From Saccopteryx bilineata (lineage: Eukaryota > Chordata > Mammalia > Chiroptera > Emballonuridae), in the NCBI RefSeq assembly GCF_036850765.1, contig NC_089490.1, positions 292,374,982 to 292,438,981 on the forward strand: 64,000 nucleotides of DNA. The letters are read 5' to 3'. Made by a program: the position numbers and the translations under genes. Shown one piece after another: positions 1 to 11,525 of this stretch. Under the pieces are notes generated by a model. The model made no database searches. It had not been told where the DNA came from and saw nothing but the letters and a program-made list of their open reading frames with translations. The number at the start of each line of letters is the position of its first letter. Position 1 is the first letter of the stretch.

Positions 1-894
1 ATCAGAACCTTCATTTCTCTGCCTTCACTGAATTTTCTTTTTGTATATTTACATAACTAGATCTTATTTATTTGACAAAAACTCATTTTGCAAATTTGAC
101 CTTGTCCTGTATACCTGTATACATATAAATAGAAGATTTTTTCGTATAACAGTTGCAAGTCCTATAGTGATTCAAATGTCAAGTGTAAATACAGTAAGAA
201 TGGTCCTGAGACCATCACATATCATTCAAACTAAATATCAACACAGACTTTCATTTACTCTAAATTTTCTGACCAATGGCAGAGAAAAGAATGTTAGCAG
301 TAAAAAACTTCAGAAATGCTACTGACAAGAAGAAGCCACTCTTATCAGAATTCACACATTTGTTTCCTTTATTCTGTGAAGTTCCTTTTGACATAAATGC
401 AAACTCTGCTTCTTTTGAGCTTTATGCAAAGCTAAACTGGGAGCCTCTATTTCCAGCCTTGACCAGAAAGTAAGAAAAGAGAATGTGTACTCTCTAATTC
501 TAAAATAATTCACCATAAAAATGGTCAAGATGAAGCACATATTACCGGAGTGAAATGACATGAGAGAAAATTAGGATTCACTCATCGGTCATATTATATC
601 TTACAGAATACAAACAAAGATTATAACCTTGAATACATCATTTTCAAGAGGCAATTTTTATACTCTAGGGAGTGCTAACTACAGCAATGTATCATCACTC
701 TTTCTATTTCATTCCAACTTGAGAGAAATACCTCCTTAGTAGGAACACTTTACATAGTATTACTTGTTGTATTTTTATTTATTTTATTTTTTTAGCATTT
801 TCTTTTATTAGAATTTATATTTTCCAAGAAAAAGTCCTGTATATGGTTTTCTACATTTACAAAAAAGTATTTTATATTTTGACCAATGTTTATA
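1..894. other. No gene or identifiable repeat
   Basis: AT-rich, inferred CDH9 intron 2. Short open frames at 41-561 show no protein features. Confidence 0.6.
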
Positions 895-904
895 AATAGT
901 GTTT

Positions 905-1294
905 TACTTTTATTTTTATTTATTTATTTAATGTATTTTTTCCAAAGTTACAAGTGAGGAAGCAGTCAGACAGACTCCCACATGCGCCCAACCAGATCCA
1001 CCTGGCATGCCCACCAGGGGGTGATGCTCTGCCCATCTGGGGCATTGCTCTGCTGCAGCTGGAGCCATTCTAGTGCCTGAGGCGGAGGCCATGGAGCGGT
1101 CCCCAGTGCCCGGACCAACTTTGCTCCAATGGAGCCTTGGCTGTGGGAAGGGAAGAGAGAGATAGAAAGAAAGGAGAGGGGGAAGGGTGGAGAAGCAGAT
1201 GGGTGCTTCTCCTGTGTGCTCTCTAGCAGGGAATCAAACCTGGGACTTCCACACACCAAGTTGATGCTCTACCACTGAGCCAACCAGCCAGGGC
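905..1294 (-). mobile_element. VES-type bat SINE, full length
   Basis: The minus strand starts with a tRNA-like head (GGCTCAGTGGTAGAGCATC; B-box GGTTTGATTCC) and runs through the AGGAGAAGCACCCATCTGCT T body to a GGGAGTCTGTCTGACTGC tail. Perfect duplications AATAGTGTTT lie at 895-904 and 1295-1304. Confidence 0.9.
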
Positions 1295-1304
1295 AATAGT
1301 GTTT

Positions 1305-2287
1305 CATTTTTAATTCTTGTATATGCATCCTCATTGCTATACAGCATTCATTAAATACAAAACATGCAAGTCAAAAATGAGTTTAGAGTGAATCATTATG
1401 CACCTATTTGTATATGTTGCCAAAATCGACTATATGGCTGAAATACTGACAACAGGATTTGCCTTAGGATATTTGCTTGTGAAGTTTAATCTCCTTACAA
1501 AGGAAGCTATTCTCGCTTTAACACATATATGTATGTTTGTGTGAGTGTGCATGTATGCGCATGTGTACAGATGCCTGTTCTCTTCTAAGTATTGTTAACT
1601 GCAGCAAGGTAGTATAGTAGGCTTATATTTTTATCCAACTCTGAAGAGATACTTATTCATGAGATGTGGCTTCAAATATATAGGATTATTGAATGTGCTC
1701 TTTATATTAGCTCTATACTATGTCTTACATTAAGAACTTAACAAATTGAAAAACCTGATTGCATAAATAGTCTATCATTTGCTTTTTGTTAGTTTGCAAA
1801 TGCCCATATGGCATCAATTATATTTTCTATTCTTTTACTAAAGAAGTTACTTGAAGATTAGCAGTGTAAGGCAAATAATCATTGATTCACAGTTAAAAGT
1901 AAATTTAAATTTATCACAAACATTGAGTTATAGAACATTATCTATCAATTTAAAACCCTTCTAGAACCAAAGCTTTTCAAGTGCTTCTAACAACAAAAAA
2001 AAAATTTATTGATTCGAGTGTCTGTTTCTCTGCCCTAACATACCTTAGGTAACATATTTTAATGAATATATCCTTGAATGGTTTTCCTTAAATTTTGTAT
2101 TGTGAGTCATCTGTTTTAATATTATGAATACATTTTAGGTCCAAAATAGTATTTATAATGCATTTTACACTTAAAAAATCAACAAAATAACATGTAATGT
2201 TTATATTATTTAATATAGTTCAATTTTACCTAAGTATCCCACATAATATATTTTAAAACTTATTTTTTCCTTCTTTTGTACCATTTT
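1305..2287. other. No gene or identifiable repeat
   Basis: AT-rich intronic DNA with a short TG/CA-like patch near 1525-1570. Confidence 0.6.
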
Positions 2288-2469
2288 TTTTATTAAGTGA
2301 GAGGAAAGAATGCTGGGAGACAAACTACTGGGTGATGCTCTGCCCATCTGAGGCTATTGCTCTATTGTTCTGCAACCAAGGTATTTTAGAACCTGAGGTG
2401 AGGCCATGGAGCCATCCTCAGTGCCCGGGACCTACTTTGCTGGAACCATTCAAGCCATGGCTGTGGGAA

Positions 2470-2512
<43 letters not shown>

Positions 2513-2604
2513 AGGGGTGTGGAGAAGCAGATGGTCGCTTCTCCTGTGTACTCTGACTGTAAATCGAACCTAACACTCTACCACTGAGTCAACCAGCCAC
2601 GGCT
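2288..2604 (-). mobile_element. VES-type bat SINE with internal GA expansion
   Basis: Same body as the 905-1294 copy, with the tRNA-like head damaged by a short deletion near 2565. A (GA)n run at 2475-2508 is internal. Imperfect duplications TTGTACCATTTT and CTGTACAACTTTT flank it. Confidence 0.85.
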
Positions 2605-2954
2605 CTGTACAACTTTTTAAAGATTATATTTTCATGTTAATCAAAGACCATCTTTAGTGAGTAAAATGATGATTTTTGTACTTATAAATAAGCAAATAAG
2701 CATGATAAGTGATTTTTTTTCCATTTGTAAAACTCCACCAAAGCAATTAGCTTTGTCTTGTGCTTAATCTGTGCAGTAATTATAATAGTAATAACATCAC
2801 ACAGTCCAGTGCTCAAAACCTAAATTAAATTCAACATTGAATAGGGTGCTAACATGTGCTCGTCACTTAACTAGGAGGATCTATATTTTCTAATAATAAA
2901 TAGTCTCAATAGATATGACAGAGGTATTTTATAAAATGTAGTAAAAACAACATA

Positions 2955-3135
2955 GGCCCTGGTGGGGCAGCTCAGTTAGAGCATCTACCAGATATGCTAA
3001 AGTTGCAGGTTTGGTTTCTGGTCAGGGCACATACAAGAGTCAACCAGTGAATGCATAAAGAAGTAGAATAACAAATCTGTTTCTCTCTTTCTCTTCTCCT
3101 CTCTCTCTCTTAAAAAAATCAATAAATGAAAAAAA
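2955..3135 (+). mobile_element. VES-type bat SINE, short subtype
   Basis: Head GGCCCTGGTGGGGCAGCTC AGTTAGAGC and B-box-like GGTTTGGTTTCTGG, then TCAACCAGTGAATGCATAAA G, CT-rich tail and AAAAAAATCAATAAA. Confidence 0.8.
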
Positions 3136-3572
3136 TGCAATAAAAAATAGTGCTGTGATGTTTATTTTACATAATTTTGTTATATATACAGTTAAATAAA
3201 AGATTAAATAGTTCAAAAGATGAAGGGTAACTAGTGACTCTGACTTCTGTCCTCTTTCTTTCATTGATGTAGAATAAGAGAAGGTGTTCAAGATTGTACT
3301 GGAAAGAAGGGACAGTAATTACTGATCTCACAGGCACTTGAGATGTTGTGAATGGAAGAGCGGAAGTACAACAATACAATAGATATGTGGGTCTAGACAA
3401 GAATTGAGTAGAAAATATTTACAAATGGCCACTAGAGATTTCTACCTGAAGGTCGAGGTCTTTGCCAGGAAGTAAACAAGAGCCATTATACAGAGATGAC
3501 AAAAGTAGGCTTACAGTTACCCAACACAGAGTTTTATTCTTGTATTCTTATAGATTAATTATTTTGTTATAC

Positions 3573-3690
3573 AAAAAGCAACCAATAAATAAATGCACAA
3601 CTAAGTGGAACAACAAATGATGTTTCTCTCACTCTTCTCCCTCCCCTCTCTCTCTCTCTTTAAAATCAATAAACAAATTTAAAATTATTC
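3573..3690 (+). mobile_element. VES-type SINE, 3' fragment
   Basis: Lacks the tRNA-like head. It retains AACCAATAAATAAATGCACA AC..TGGAACAACAAATGATGTT TCTC, the CT tract and AAAATCAATAAA, matching the tail of the short subtype. Confidence 0.65.
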
Positions 3691-3709
3691 AAATATAAAA
3701 ATTAAAATA

Positions 3710-4041
3710 AAAAAGTATTGATGCTGGAGCAATTCTAGATCTATATAGACTCTGTGATCTCTACTTTACATCTAATCCATAAATATATTTAAATTACCTT
3801 AAAGACTAAATGTGATAGGTAAAATTATGAAATGTCTAGGAAAAAACCCCCAAAACATATTAAATTAATAATGAGCAAGTGTTTCTTAAATAGGCACCAA
3901 AATTAATAACCTTAAAAGAAGAGCTTGATAAATTGAACTGAATTAAAAGTATAATAGATGTATTATAGAATCGGACATGTGAAACATGCATAATTATGTT
4001 AACCAGTGTCACTCCAATAAATTCTATTAAAAATAAAATTT
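3710..4041 (+). mobile_element. Old L1 fragment, left part
   Basis: Contains AGCTTGATAAATTGAACTG AATTAAAAGT, like the L1 ORF2 end (GATAAATTGGACTTCATCAAAATT). It appears to be the left half of a remnant continued after the inserted SINEs at 4042-4632. Confidence 0.5.
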
Positions 4042-4404
4042 GCCCTTGCCGGTTGGCTCAGTGGTAGAGCGTTGGTCTGGAGTGCAGGAGTCCCGGGTTC
4101 GATTCCTGGCCAGGGCACACAGGAGAAGCACCCATCTGCTTCTCCACCCATCCCCCTTTCCTTCCTCTTTGCCTCTCTCTTCCCCTCCTGTTGCCCGGGC
4201 GCTGAGGATGGCTCTATGGCCTCTGCCTCAGGTGCTAGAATGGCTCTGAATGCAACAGAACAACGCCCCAGATGGGCAGAGCATCGCCCCCTGGTGGGCA
4301 TGCCAGGTGAATCCCGGTCCGGCGCATGCGGGAGTCTGTCTGACTGTCTCCCCATTTCCAACTTCAGAAAAATACAAAATAAATAAATAAATAAATAAAT
4401 AAGC
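4042..4404 (+). mobile_element. VES-type bat SINE, full length, well preserved
   Basis: A-box GGTTGGCTCAGTGGTAGAGC and B-box GGGTTCGATTCCTGG are intact, followed by the AGGAGAAGCACCCATCTGCT body and CTTCAGAAAAATA tail, then (AAAT)n. It is inserted in an L1 remnant. The tRNA-like head is not a working tRNA gene. Confidence 0.9.
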
Positions 4405-4413
4405 TCTAAGATT

Positions 4414-4450
<37 letters not shown>

Positions 4451-4452
4451 AT
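4378..4452 (+). repeat. (AAAT)n simple repeat
   Basis: Two AAAT tracts around a short spacer, derived from the A-rich tail of the SINE at 4042. Confidence 0.85.
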
Positions 4453-4462
4453 TTTGAAAAAA

Positions 4463-4632
4463 GGCCTGACCTGTGGTGCCATGGTAGATACAACATAACC
4501 TGAAACCTTGAGTTCACCGGTTCAAAACCCCAGGCTTGCCTGGTCAAGGCACATACGGAAAGCAACTACTATGACTTAATGCTTCCCATTTCTCCCTCCT
4601 TTTTCTCTCTCACCCTCACTAAATATCAATTT
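4463..4632 (+). mobile_element. VES-type SINE, CTGACC subtype
   Basis: AGGCCTGACCTGTGGTGCCA T, B-box-like CCGGTTCAAAACCCC, GCCTGGTCAAGGCACATACG G and a CT-rich tail. A different subtype from its neighbour at 4042; both lie inside the same L1. Confidence 0.8.
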
Positions 4633-4664
4633 TAAAAGTTTAAAAATAAAAAAAGAAATGTTCT

Positions 4665-5560
4665 TCAGTAAAGGGCTTTATAACAACAATGAAAAACTCA
4701 CCTAGAATTGGAAGAAAATACTTTCATTATCACTATCTAATAAATGAGTCATATCTAATATATATAAAGGCTTTTATAAAGTGACCAAAGAGAGTTAGAT
4801 AATAAAAAAAAATACAAATGCCTATATATTCATTTCAAAACTAAGATCTTAAATGTCCAATATAAAATGAAAATATGCTTAACATTTAAATGTTCAAGGT
4901 CATTCAAATTAAAACTACAATGAGATAGTACTACATATCATCAAAAATTAAAAAAAAATTTAAAACATATGACAATAGCCATACAAAATATTAAGTATAT
5001 AAAGAAAATGGAATTCTCACAAATTCCTGGATAAATTGTAAATTGATACAATTCATTTAAAAACCTTTGCTAGTATTTAGTAAAAATGTATGTTTACTCT
5101 ATGATTTAGCAAACTCATTCTGAAAATATTCCCAAAGGTCATAAGTTCATATGTGATAATAAAAACGTATAAAAATGTTTATAGCAGTTTGTTTATATTA
5201 GCTTCCAGTTAGAAGCACATCAATCATCTATCAATTGTAGAATAGATAAATTAATTGTGGTACATTTATATAATGGAAAACTGTTTCACCATTAAGAAAA
5301 TTAATCCTATACACAAAGTCATGAGTGAATTTATCCTCTGAAAAGTTGACAGATAAAAGGCAGACATACATTTAAGCAAGTATACATAAAATTTAAAGAC
5401 TGTTAAACTTCTCATAAGGGATTGGAATCAGCAAAGTGGTTACTTTTGGGAGGGCATTGATATTAAAGGCAGAAATGAAAAGGTACATTCTTGGTTTCCA
5501 GCAATTTTCTATATTGCAATACTGGTTATATTAACATAGGCATATACAAATATTAAGTTT
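4665..5560 (+). mobile_element. Old L1 ORF2/3'UTR remnant (HAL1 or L1M type)
   Basis: Order of recognisable pieces: AAATTAAAACTACAATGAGA, GGAATTCTCACAAATTCCTG G, ATGTTTATAGCAG, AATTGTGGTACATTTATATA ATGGAAAACTG, and AAAGTGGTTACTTTTGGGAG G. These follow the order of L1 ORF2 C-terminus and 3'UTR sequence. Strongly diverged with no open frame. Confidence 0.7.
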
Positions 5561-5707
5561 ATTTTTCACAATTAAGATGTACATATATTAGTTTATACAT
5601 GTACATCTTTAAATAAGCAAGTTGGCAACACTATACATACAAATACACACTTTCATTACAGTGATTATTTTTTGAATCGATTATATGTGTCTATAGTCAT
5701 TACGTTA

Positions 5708-5962
5708 CAGTCAAGCATAGCTTAACAGTGGTAATATGTTCTGAAAAATACAGCACTAAATGATTTTGTTGTATGAACATCATAGAATGTACCTACACAA
5801 ACTCAGATCACTTAGTCTACTACACACCTATGCTAGATGATATAGCCCATTGCTCCTAGGCTAAAAACCTATACAGTATATTACTGTTCTGAATAGTTAG
5901 GCAATTAAAACAATGATGTGTACTGTATGCCTAAACATAGAAAAGATGTAGTAAAAATATAC
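5708..5962 (+). mobile_element. Tigger3/Tigger4-like DNA transposon fragment
   Basis: Begins CAGTCAAGCATAGCTTAAC after a TA. It continues with GAACATCATAGAATGTACCT, TACTACACACCTATGCTAG and ATTGCTCCTAGGCTA, all recognisable as the 5' part of a Tigger3-type element. The 3' end is missing; the sequence passes into purine-rich DNA. Confidence 0.75.
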
Positions 5963-5999
5963 TCTAGAAATGTGACTGTGCATGTGTGGGTTTTCCTTG

Positions 6000-6260
6000 G
6001 TGGGAAGAGGGAAGACTCTGGGAAGAGGTTCCTGTGGAGGAAGAGCAGTCATCAGGAGGAAGGAGGTAGGAAGGGAGAGAAAGAGAGAGAAAGAGCGAGC
6101 AGAGATAAAAAAGACTCCAAAAAATGCTTGAGAAGAGTTATATTAAGGGGGAAAAGGGAGTAGACAGAGAGAGGGAGGGAGGGCCGGGGGAGGAAGAGAT
6201 AAAGGGGGAAACTGTGAAAGATTTGGGTGGGAGGAATGGGACTGGAAAGAAATAGAAGAG
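6000..6260. repeat. Purine-rich low-complexity tract
   Basis: About 260 bp dominated by GGAAG, GAGA and GGGAGGGAGG on the plus strand. The open frames on both strands are composition artefacts. Confidence 0.7.
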
Positions 6261-7639
6261 AGGGAAGTGAGTTTGTGTGCACAAGTGTGTGTGCTTGTGT
6301 GTGCTCAGAGGTCAGGATTCAGGGCTACCACAATGACTAAAAATTAGAGGAGGGAATCTAGGAACAGAGGAAGCCTCAGAGAAGATAGCCCTAAACTTTG
6401 AATACACTTGACATGTAACAGGTGGCTGATTTTAGACTGATCACTAATATAGTAAGACCCCAAGGAATTCAGAAAAAAGAAACAACTTTAAGGTTAAAAT
6501 CTGAGCAGAGATCTTACACTACAAGTAATGCAAAAAAAAAAAAATTCTTTAGGTTGAAAAGAAATAAGAGCAACAGAAATTCAGGTCTACAAGAAAGAGT
6601 AAAATGCACTGACTGGAAATGGTAATTGTGTATGATAATATATCATAATATAATACATTTTTTTAAAAAAGCTTTTAAATCAATATTGAAATGCTTAAAA
6701 ATAATGATTGCAATTTTGGAATATTTTATAGTATATACAGAAGGAAATATATGAAAAAAATAAAGTCCCACAGGTAAAAATGACCTAGGTAAAGAAATTT
6801 TTTTAAAAAAACTGGAATTTTTTAATATTCTTCTTGATGGTGCTTCTGCTTAATTTTTTTGTCCTGTTCCTCTTTGTGTACTCTCCTGAAGAGAGTACTA
6901 CTTTCATTGAATTAAATGTGTTTTTTTGTTTGTTTTTAAGACTGATGTGTATGTGTGTGGGGGGTTGATATTCTACAAGTTTGGAAAGAGATGAAGAGAA
7001 TGCTGGAATATTAAAAATCATACAAAAGCACTGAAATCAGGTCAGAAAAAAATCACATCATTTGGTAACCATCTTAGGAAACATTTTCTATCACACTCTG
7101 ATACTTCTGAATGATTTAATAGTTTCTTATATTCCAGCAAAATTATTTCTAAAATTGCAAATGTGAATGTTTCTATGAGTAGTTATAATTCCTTATTCAG
7201 TCAGAATTTGTCTAATCTTGTCTTTTAAGTATTAATACTTCTTTCAAGTTATCTCTTTAGAGACATAGAAATTTTTTTTGGAGTGAAAGTGAATCCAAAG
7301 TATTGAGGGCATGGAGCAAAACAGGAGGGGTTTGGTTGCCATTAGGGCCTGCAAGTATAACGGAAATTGAATTTGGTGCCAGATGTGTTGGGAGAAGGGA
7401 ATATATTTATATTACATTTTCTCTGCTCTGTTTCATAGTCTCAGTCTCTCAGGACCCAGACCCCTGAGCATTATAAATGCTCAATAAAGGTCTACTGAGA
7501 GTCAGCTAAATATTTCTTTTGAGTAAATATATGAAAACTGAAACCCAACACAGATTCAAAGGTCACAGATTCTAAGTGGTAAAATGGTAGATTGAAATAG
7601 TTAAAACTGTGCCATGAATAAGTTTTGATAGGTGCTATA
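6261..7639. other. No gene or identifiable repeat
   Basis: AT-rich with several A or T runs (6532-6543, 6658-6670, 6798-6810). Nothing recognisable. Confidence 0.55.
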
Positions 7640-7880
7640 CTTTTGATGGGAAATTCTAGCTGGGGAGAATGAGGATGAGCTTTATATAAGAGGATGCATT
7701 TGAGACTAGACTTCAAATTAGGATAAGAGATGAAATTATGGACAGGGTACTTTAGGTATTTCCTGGCAAAGGGAACTGTGACCATAATGAAATAGAGGTC
7801 AAATACGAGTAAGAGGAAAGTTTCACTCTGCCTAGAGCTAAGGCTACATAGTTATGGGGACATAAAATAGAGGCCAGAAT
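7640..7880 (-). mobile_element. L2 LINE fragment
   Basis: The plus strand shows the L2 complement: GCATTTGAGACTAGACTTCA, a spacer, then TATTTCCTGGCAAAGGGAA, in the order of GACATTTGAGCAGAGACCTGA ..CATTCCAGGCAGAGGGAA. Old and non-coding. Confidence 0.6.
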
Positions 7881-10202
7881 GTACAACGGTATTGAATACT
7901 TAGAATTCTATTTAAGTAAATTTTAGTATTTTCTATATATACTTTATTCAAGATCTTGGTATCATTCAAGAAACAGTATATAATATGTTTAGAGAATTAA
8001 AAAAAAGTTACATAAAGAGGCTATTGAGTGTAGTATGCAGAGATAGGATAATACAGTGTTGGCAGTGATAATTAAATGATAGCACTCTAATATAAAAATA
8101 GATATTTTTATAGGACACAGTGTAAAATAAGCATTTGTACATTGTCCTGAGAACCTTGTTTTAATGCTTAACATTTTTCTCACATGTTCCTAGTTTTAAA
8201 CAACCAACCTATAAAGAGAGCTTTGGGATTCAATGTGCTTCTAAATCAGAAGCAGCTGCTGCATGTACTGCACCATAAGTAATGACATTCTAAAACCTTT
8301 ATAAAGGTAATTTATTTCGAATCTGAAAAACACTGTAATGCTATAAAAATTTATCAAACATCCTTCAGGAAATTTGAAACCTTATTTCTGTGTCTATACA
8401 CATCAAACTGACATATTCTAAAGCCAAAAAAACCAAAACACAAAAAACCGCCTATCCAAATATATGTTATGTATGCTTTGAGGAAGTGTTAATATTTAGT
8501 GCATACATTACCATATATAAGTGCAAAAGCCTGATTACTCACCATTTTATTTACTAAGTGAATATAAATCAGACTCTTATCTGTTTTACAGTTAATATCT
8601 GTGTTTCCATTGTTTTAGTTAGCATCTAAACCAGTTGTATATCATTTTAACAGCCTATAAGCATGAAATTCCCCCTCCGTTCTAGGGTTCTATGATTAGA
8701 CTGGTAATGATTTTAGCTATGGAATAGTAACATTTTTAATTAAACTATGAAAAATTGAAAGCTAACTCTGTAAAAAAGATATTTTGTGTCAAGATGGTGA
8801 TTACTTATAGGTAGTTCCAGGACACTATGGTGATTGCCCTAAGCAAAATAAGTGCTAAATACATATCTTTGAATTAAAAGAGAATGATCACTTAATTGAC
8901 AACTCAAAATTACTTTATGAATACTAATGTTTTCTTTAAAAAAAATAATAAAATCTACTCCTGTATGTTTGGCATCTCTTCAGGCATAAATATGTTTTAA
9001 TAACTAGGTAGTAAAATCAAATGCTTAAATTCTGCTTGATTTTCAATATTAATATGACCAATTACTTATTCTTCTATGACAACTAGGGGTTCTTCAGGAT
9101 TTAGATCTAATGTGAAAAATAAATCAAATGCATACAAAGGTTTTCTAACAAAATAGTGGAAACCTTTGCAATACTTCTTGTTAAATGTATTTTAATTCTT
9201 CTCTTGAGCAGTATTACCAGTCTGCCTAAGTAATTAAGAAACGTGTTGATTCAAATTATAGGAAAGCTACATTGCAATTGCTGTGATTTTGTTATCCTGT
9301 TAAATAAGAACCAGTGGTTTCTCTTGGTACAGAAAATGGAATTAGTACATATCTGATAGTTTTAGTTAAAAGTGAACAACCAAACTTCAGATGGCATTAT
9401 TGTGAAAAACAAGAATTAGTCTTAATTTCAACATTTATGACTTTTCTCTCCTGTATCACAGATGTCTAAAATAACATAAAAAACATTCTATACTATTTCC
9501 TTTATAAAATATGATTGTGATTCATTTTTTTGCTCTTCTAGTTCATTCTGACCATGAAAGCAAGTTGATTATCCCAGATTATGCTCCACCCACGATGAAC
9601 TTTGCAGGAGCTTTTTATCAGGGATTCATATACTGTGCTGTATGCAAAAATAAAAACCACAAAACAACTTAGCATGAAATTCTGTGCCTTTCAAAGTAAT
9701 GGTCTATCTTTGACCCATTCAACTAGTATATGTGTGTATGTGTGTCTTTTACCATGCCATATGAAATCTTAACCCCTTGGATTATCCACATGCAGATTTT
9801 CATTACATTTTTATTAGCTCCTCATGCACACAGACAGAGCCTTCTACGCAATCTTAGAAAATATCAGAAATTTGAAATGAAAGAAGTCTTAAATGACAAT
9901 TTAATTTAATATAGCAAGAATCTGAGAGAAGTTTAATGGACTCCTAAATTCTGCATAATTACTCAATGGTGCAATCAGGACTGAACCTTGTAAGTTGCAT
10001 GTTTGTACGTGTGCACATGTAGGTTTTATTAAGTCTTGCCACTTCTACTTTATTTGTTCTAAAACTGCTTCTTCTAAATATGAAATCAAACCCTAGATTT
10101 CACATTCAAGGATTATATATCTTTCTGACTTTATATAATTTCATATCAGCTATAAATTAATATGGGTCTTATTTTCTGGAATACCTAGCTTCTGTAAAAC
10201 TA
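7881..10202. other. No gene or identifiable repeat
   Basis: Unique-looking AT-rich DNA. A less AT-rich patch at 9535-9620 follows a TTTTTTGCTCTTCTAG tract. It has no cadherin reading frame on the minus strand and is not taken as an exon. Confidence 0.55.
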
Positions 10203-10371
<169 letters not shown>

Positions 10372-10616
10372 CCTTGTGAAAATTTCTTCCTATTAGAAGT
10401 TAACTATTTTTTTTCCAATCCTGGTGGTACCTGGTAAATAGTGTAGGCCTTTACTTCACATGGGATATTGCCAGTGCAGTAGATCTTGGAAGACTAAGGT
10501 TGTGTTTACCCAGGGAAACCAGATCAGTGTGATAAAAGACAATTTGTGTTGATGTTCAAACAGATAACCCCATCAAAACTCATGTGTTCAACAAAGTCAG
10601 GGGTAAAGGTCTAGGG

Positions 10617-10783
10617 CAGCGGTTCTCAACCTGTGGGTCGCGACCCCGGCGGGGGTCGAACGACCAAAACACAGGGGTCGCCTAAAGCCGTCGGAAAATA
10701 CATATTTAAAGGCTTTAGGCGACCCCTGTGTTTTGGTCGTTCGACCCCCGCCAGGGTGGCGACCCACAGGTTGAGAACCGCTG
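10617..10783. mobile_element. Palindromic hAT MITE, SPIN-like ends
   Basis: 167 bp that folds almost end to end on itself. The left arm is CAGCGGTTCTCAACCTGTGG and the right arm is its reverse complement ending CCGCTG. Flanking 8-bp duplications GTCTAGGG (10609-10616) and GTCTAGGT (10784-10791) match 7 of 8 and fit the hAT preference nTCTAGAn. The ends resemble those of the SPIN hAT elements described from bats, bushbaby and other tetrapods (from memory). High CpG content suggests limited age. Confidence 0.85.
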
Positions 10784-10870
10784 GTCTAGGTAGTCTCTGT
10801 ATATACAAATAAATGATAATGTCCAAAGCCAGGAGAACAGGTTATGAGAGAATTTATATATACCTACAAA

Positions 10871-11517
10871 CGGTGGTGGAATTCAAATAATTTAACAACC
10901 AGTTCTCTGCCCTAATGACCATTTTAAGTATAGAAAAATTACATACTGAAAGGTAGTTTATTATTTTATGCATATGCATTTAATACTTAAATAAAAACAT
11001 TAAAAGAGGTACACAAGACTAGATTATAAGAGTTTTAAAATATTAATGAAAAAATATGAAATAACACCTGACAGAAAAGAATAAAACTGTTATTTAAGAT
11101 ATTTCCAATGACAGCTTGTCACCCCCTGGATTTTTAGAACTTTTTCTCTTTACGTTATATGTTTGTTTACTGAAGTAACAAATGTGAGGGAACTAAAATA
11201 TGGCATTTCATCAAAGGTATAATTAATTTTATGGAATAAATAAATAAATATTACAAGCATAGTTTTATCAAATTTTTTCCCCTATAGACAGAATGAACAT
11301 TACTATGGGCACTTAGAATATGCTGTTGTACAGATGAATGTTAAAAAAGAGTAATGAATGTAAGATTGTGATTTTCACACTGCGTGGCTGCCCAGGTGCC
11401 CACCTTAGAAAGAACCCTGAATGCAAGTGACATTTTAACAACCAGTTTGCAAAACTCAACAAAAAATTAGGTATTGGTTTTGCCGAACCAGTGCAAACCA
11501 GTTGAATCCCACCACTG
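10871..11517. mobile_element. Non-autonomous hAT element, 647 bp
   Basis: Terminal inverted repeats read CGGTGGTGGAATTCAA on the left and, on the opposite strand at the right, CAGTGGTGGGATTCAAC. AACAACCAGTT-type sequence occurs near both ends. Flanking octamers CCTACAAA (10863-10870) and CTTACGAA (11518-11525) match 6 of 8, and both differences are transitions. The interior is AT-rich with no coding capacity. Confidence 0.8.
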
Positions 11518-11525
11518 CTTACGAA

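Noticed and set aside
4042..4115. tRNA-like sequence with intact A and B boxes
   Set aside because: It is the head of a SINE with body and A-rich tail. Several diverged copies occur in the window, so it is not a tRNA gene.
5918..6282. Open frames in purine-rich DNA on both strands
   Set aside because: Low-complexity K/E/R- or S/L/P-rich translations caused by the GA-rich tract.
9535..9660. Exon-like patch after a pyrimidine tract and TAG on the plus strand
   Set aside because: No cadherin or other protein match on either strand, no donor, and it is on the opposite strand from CDH9.
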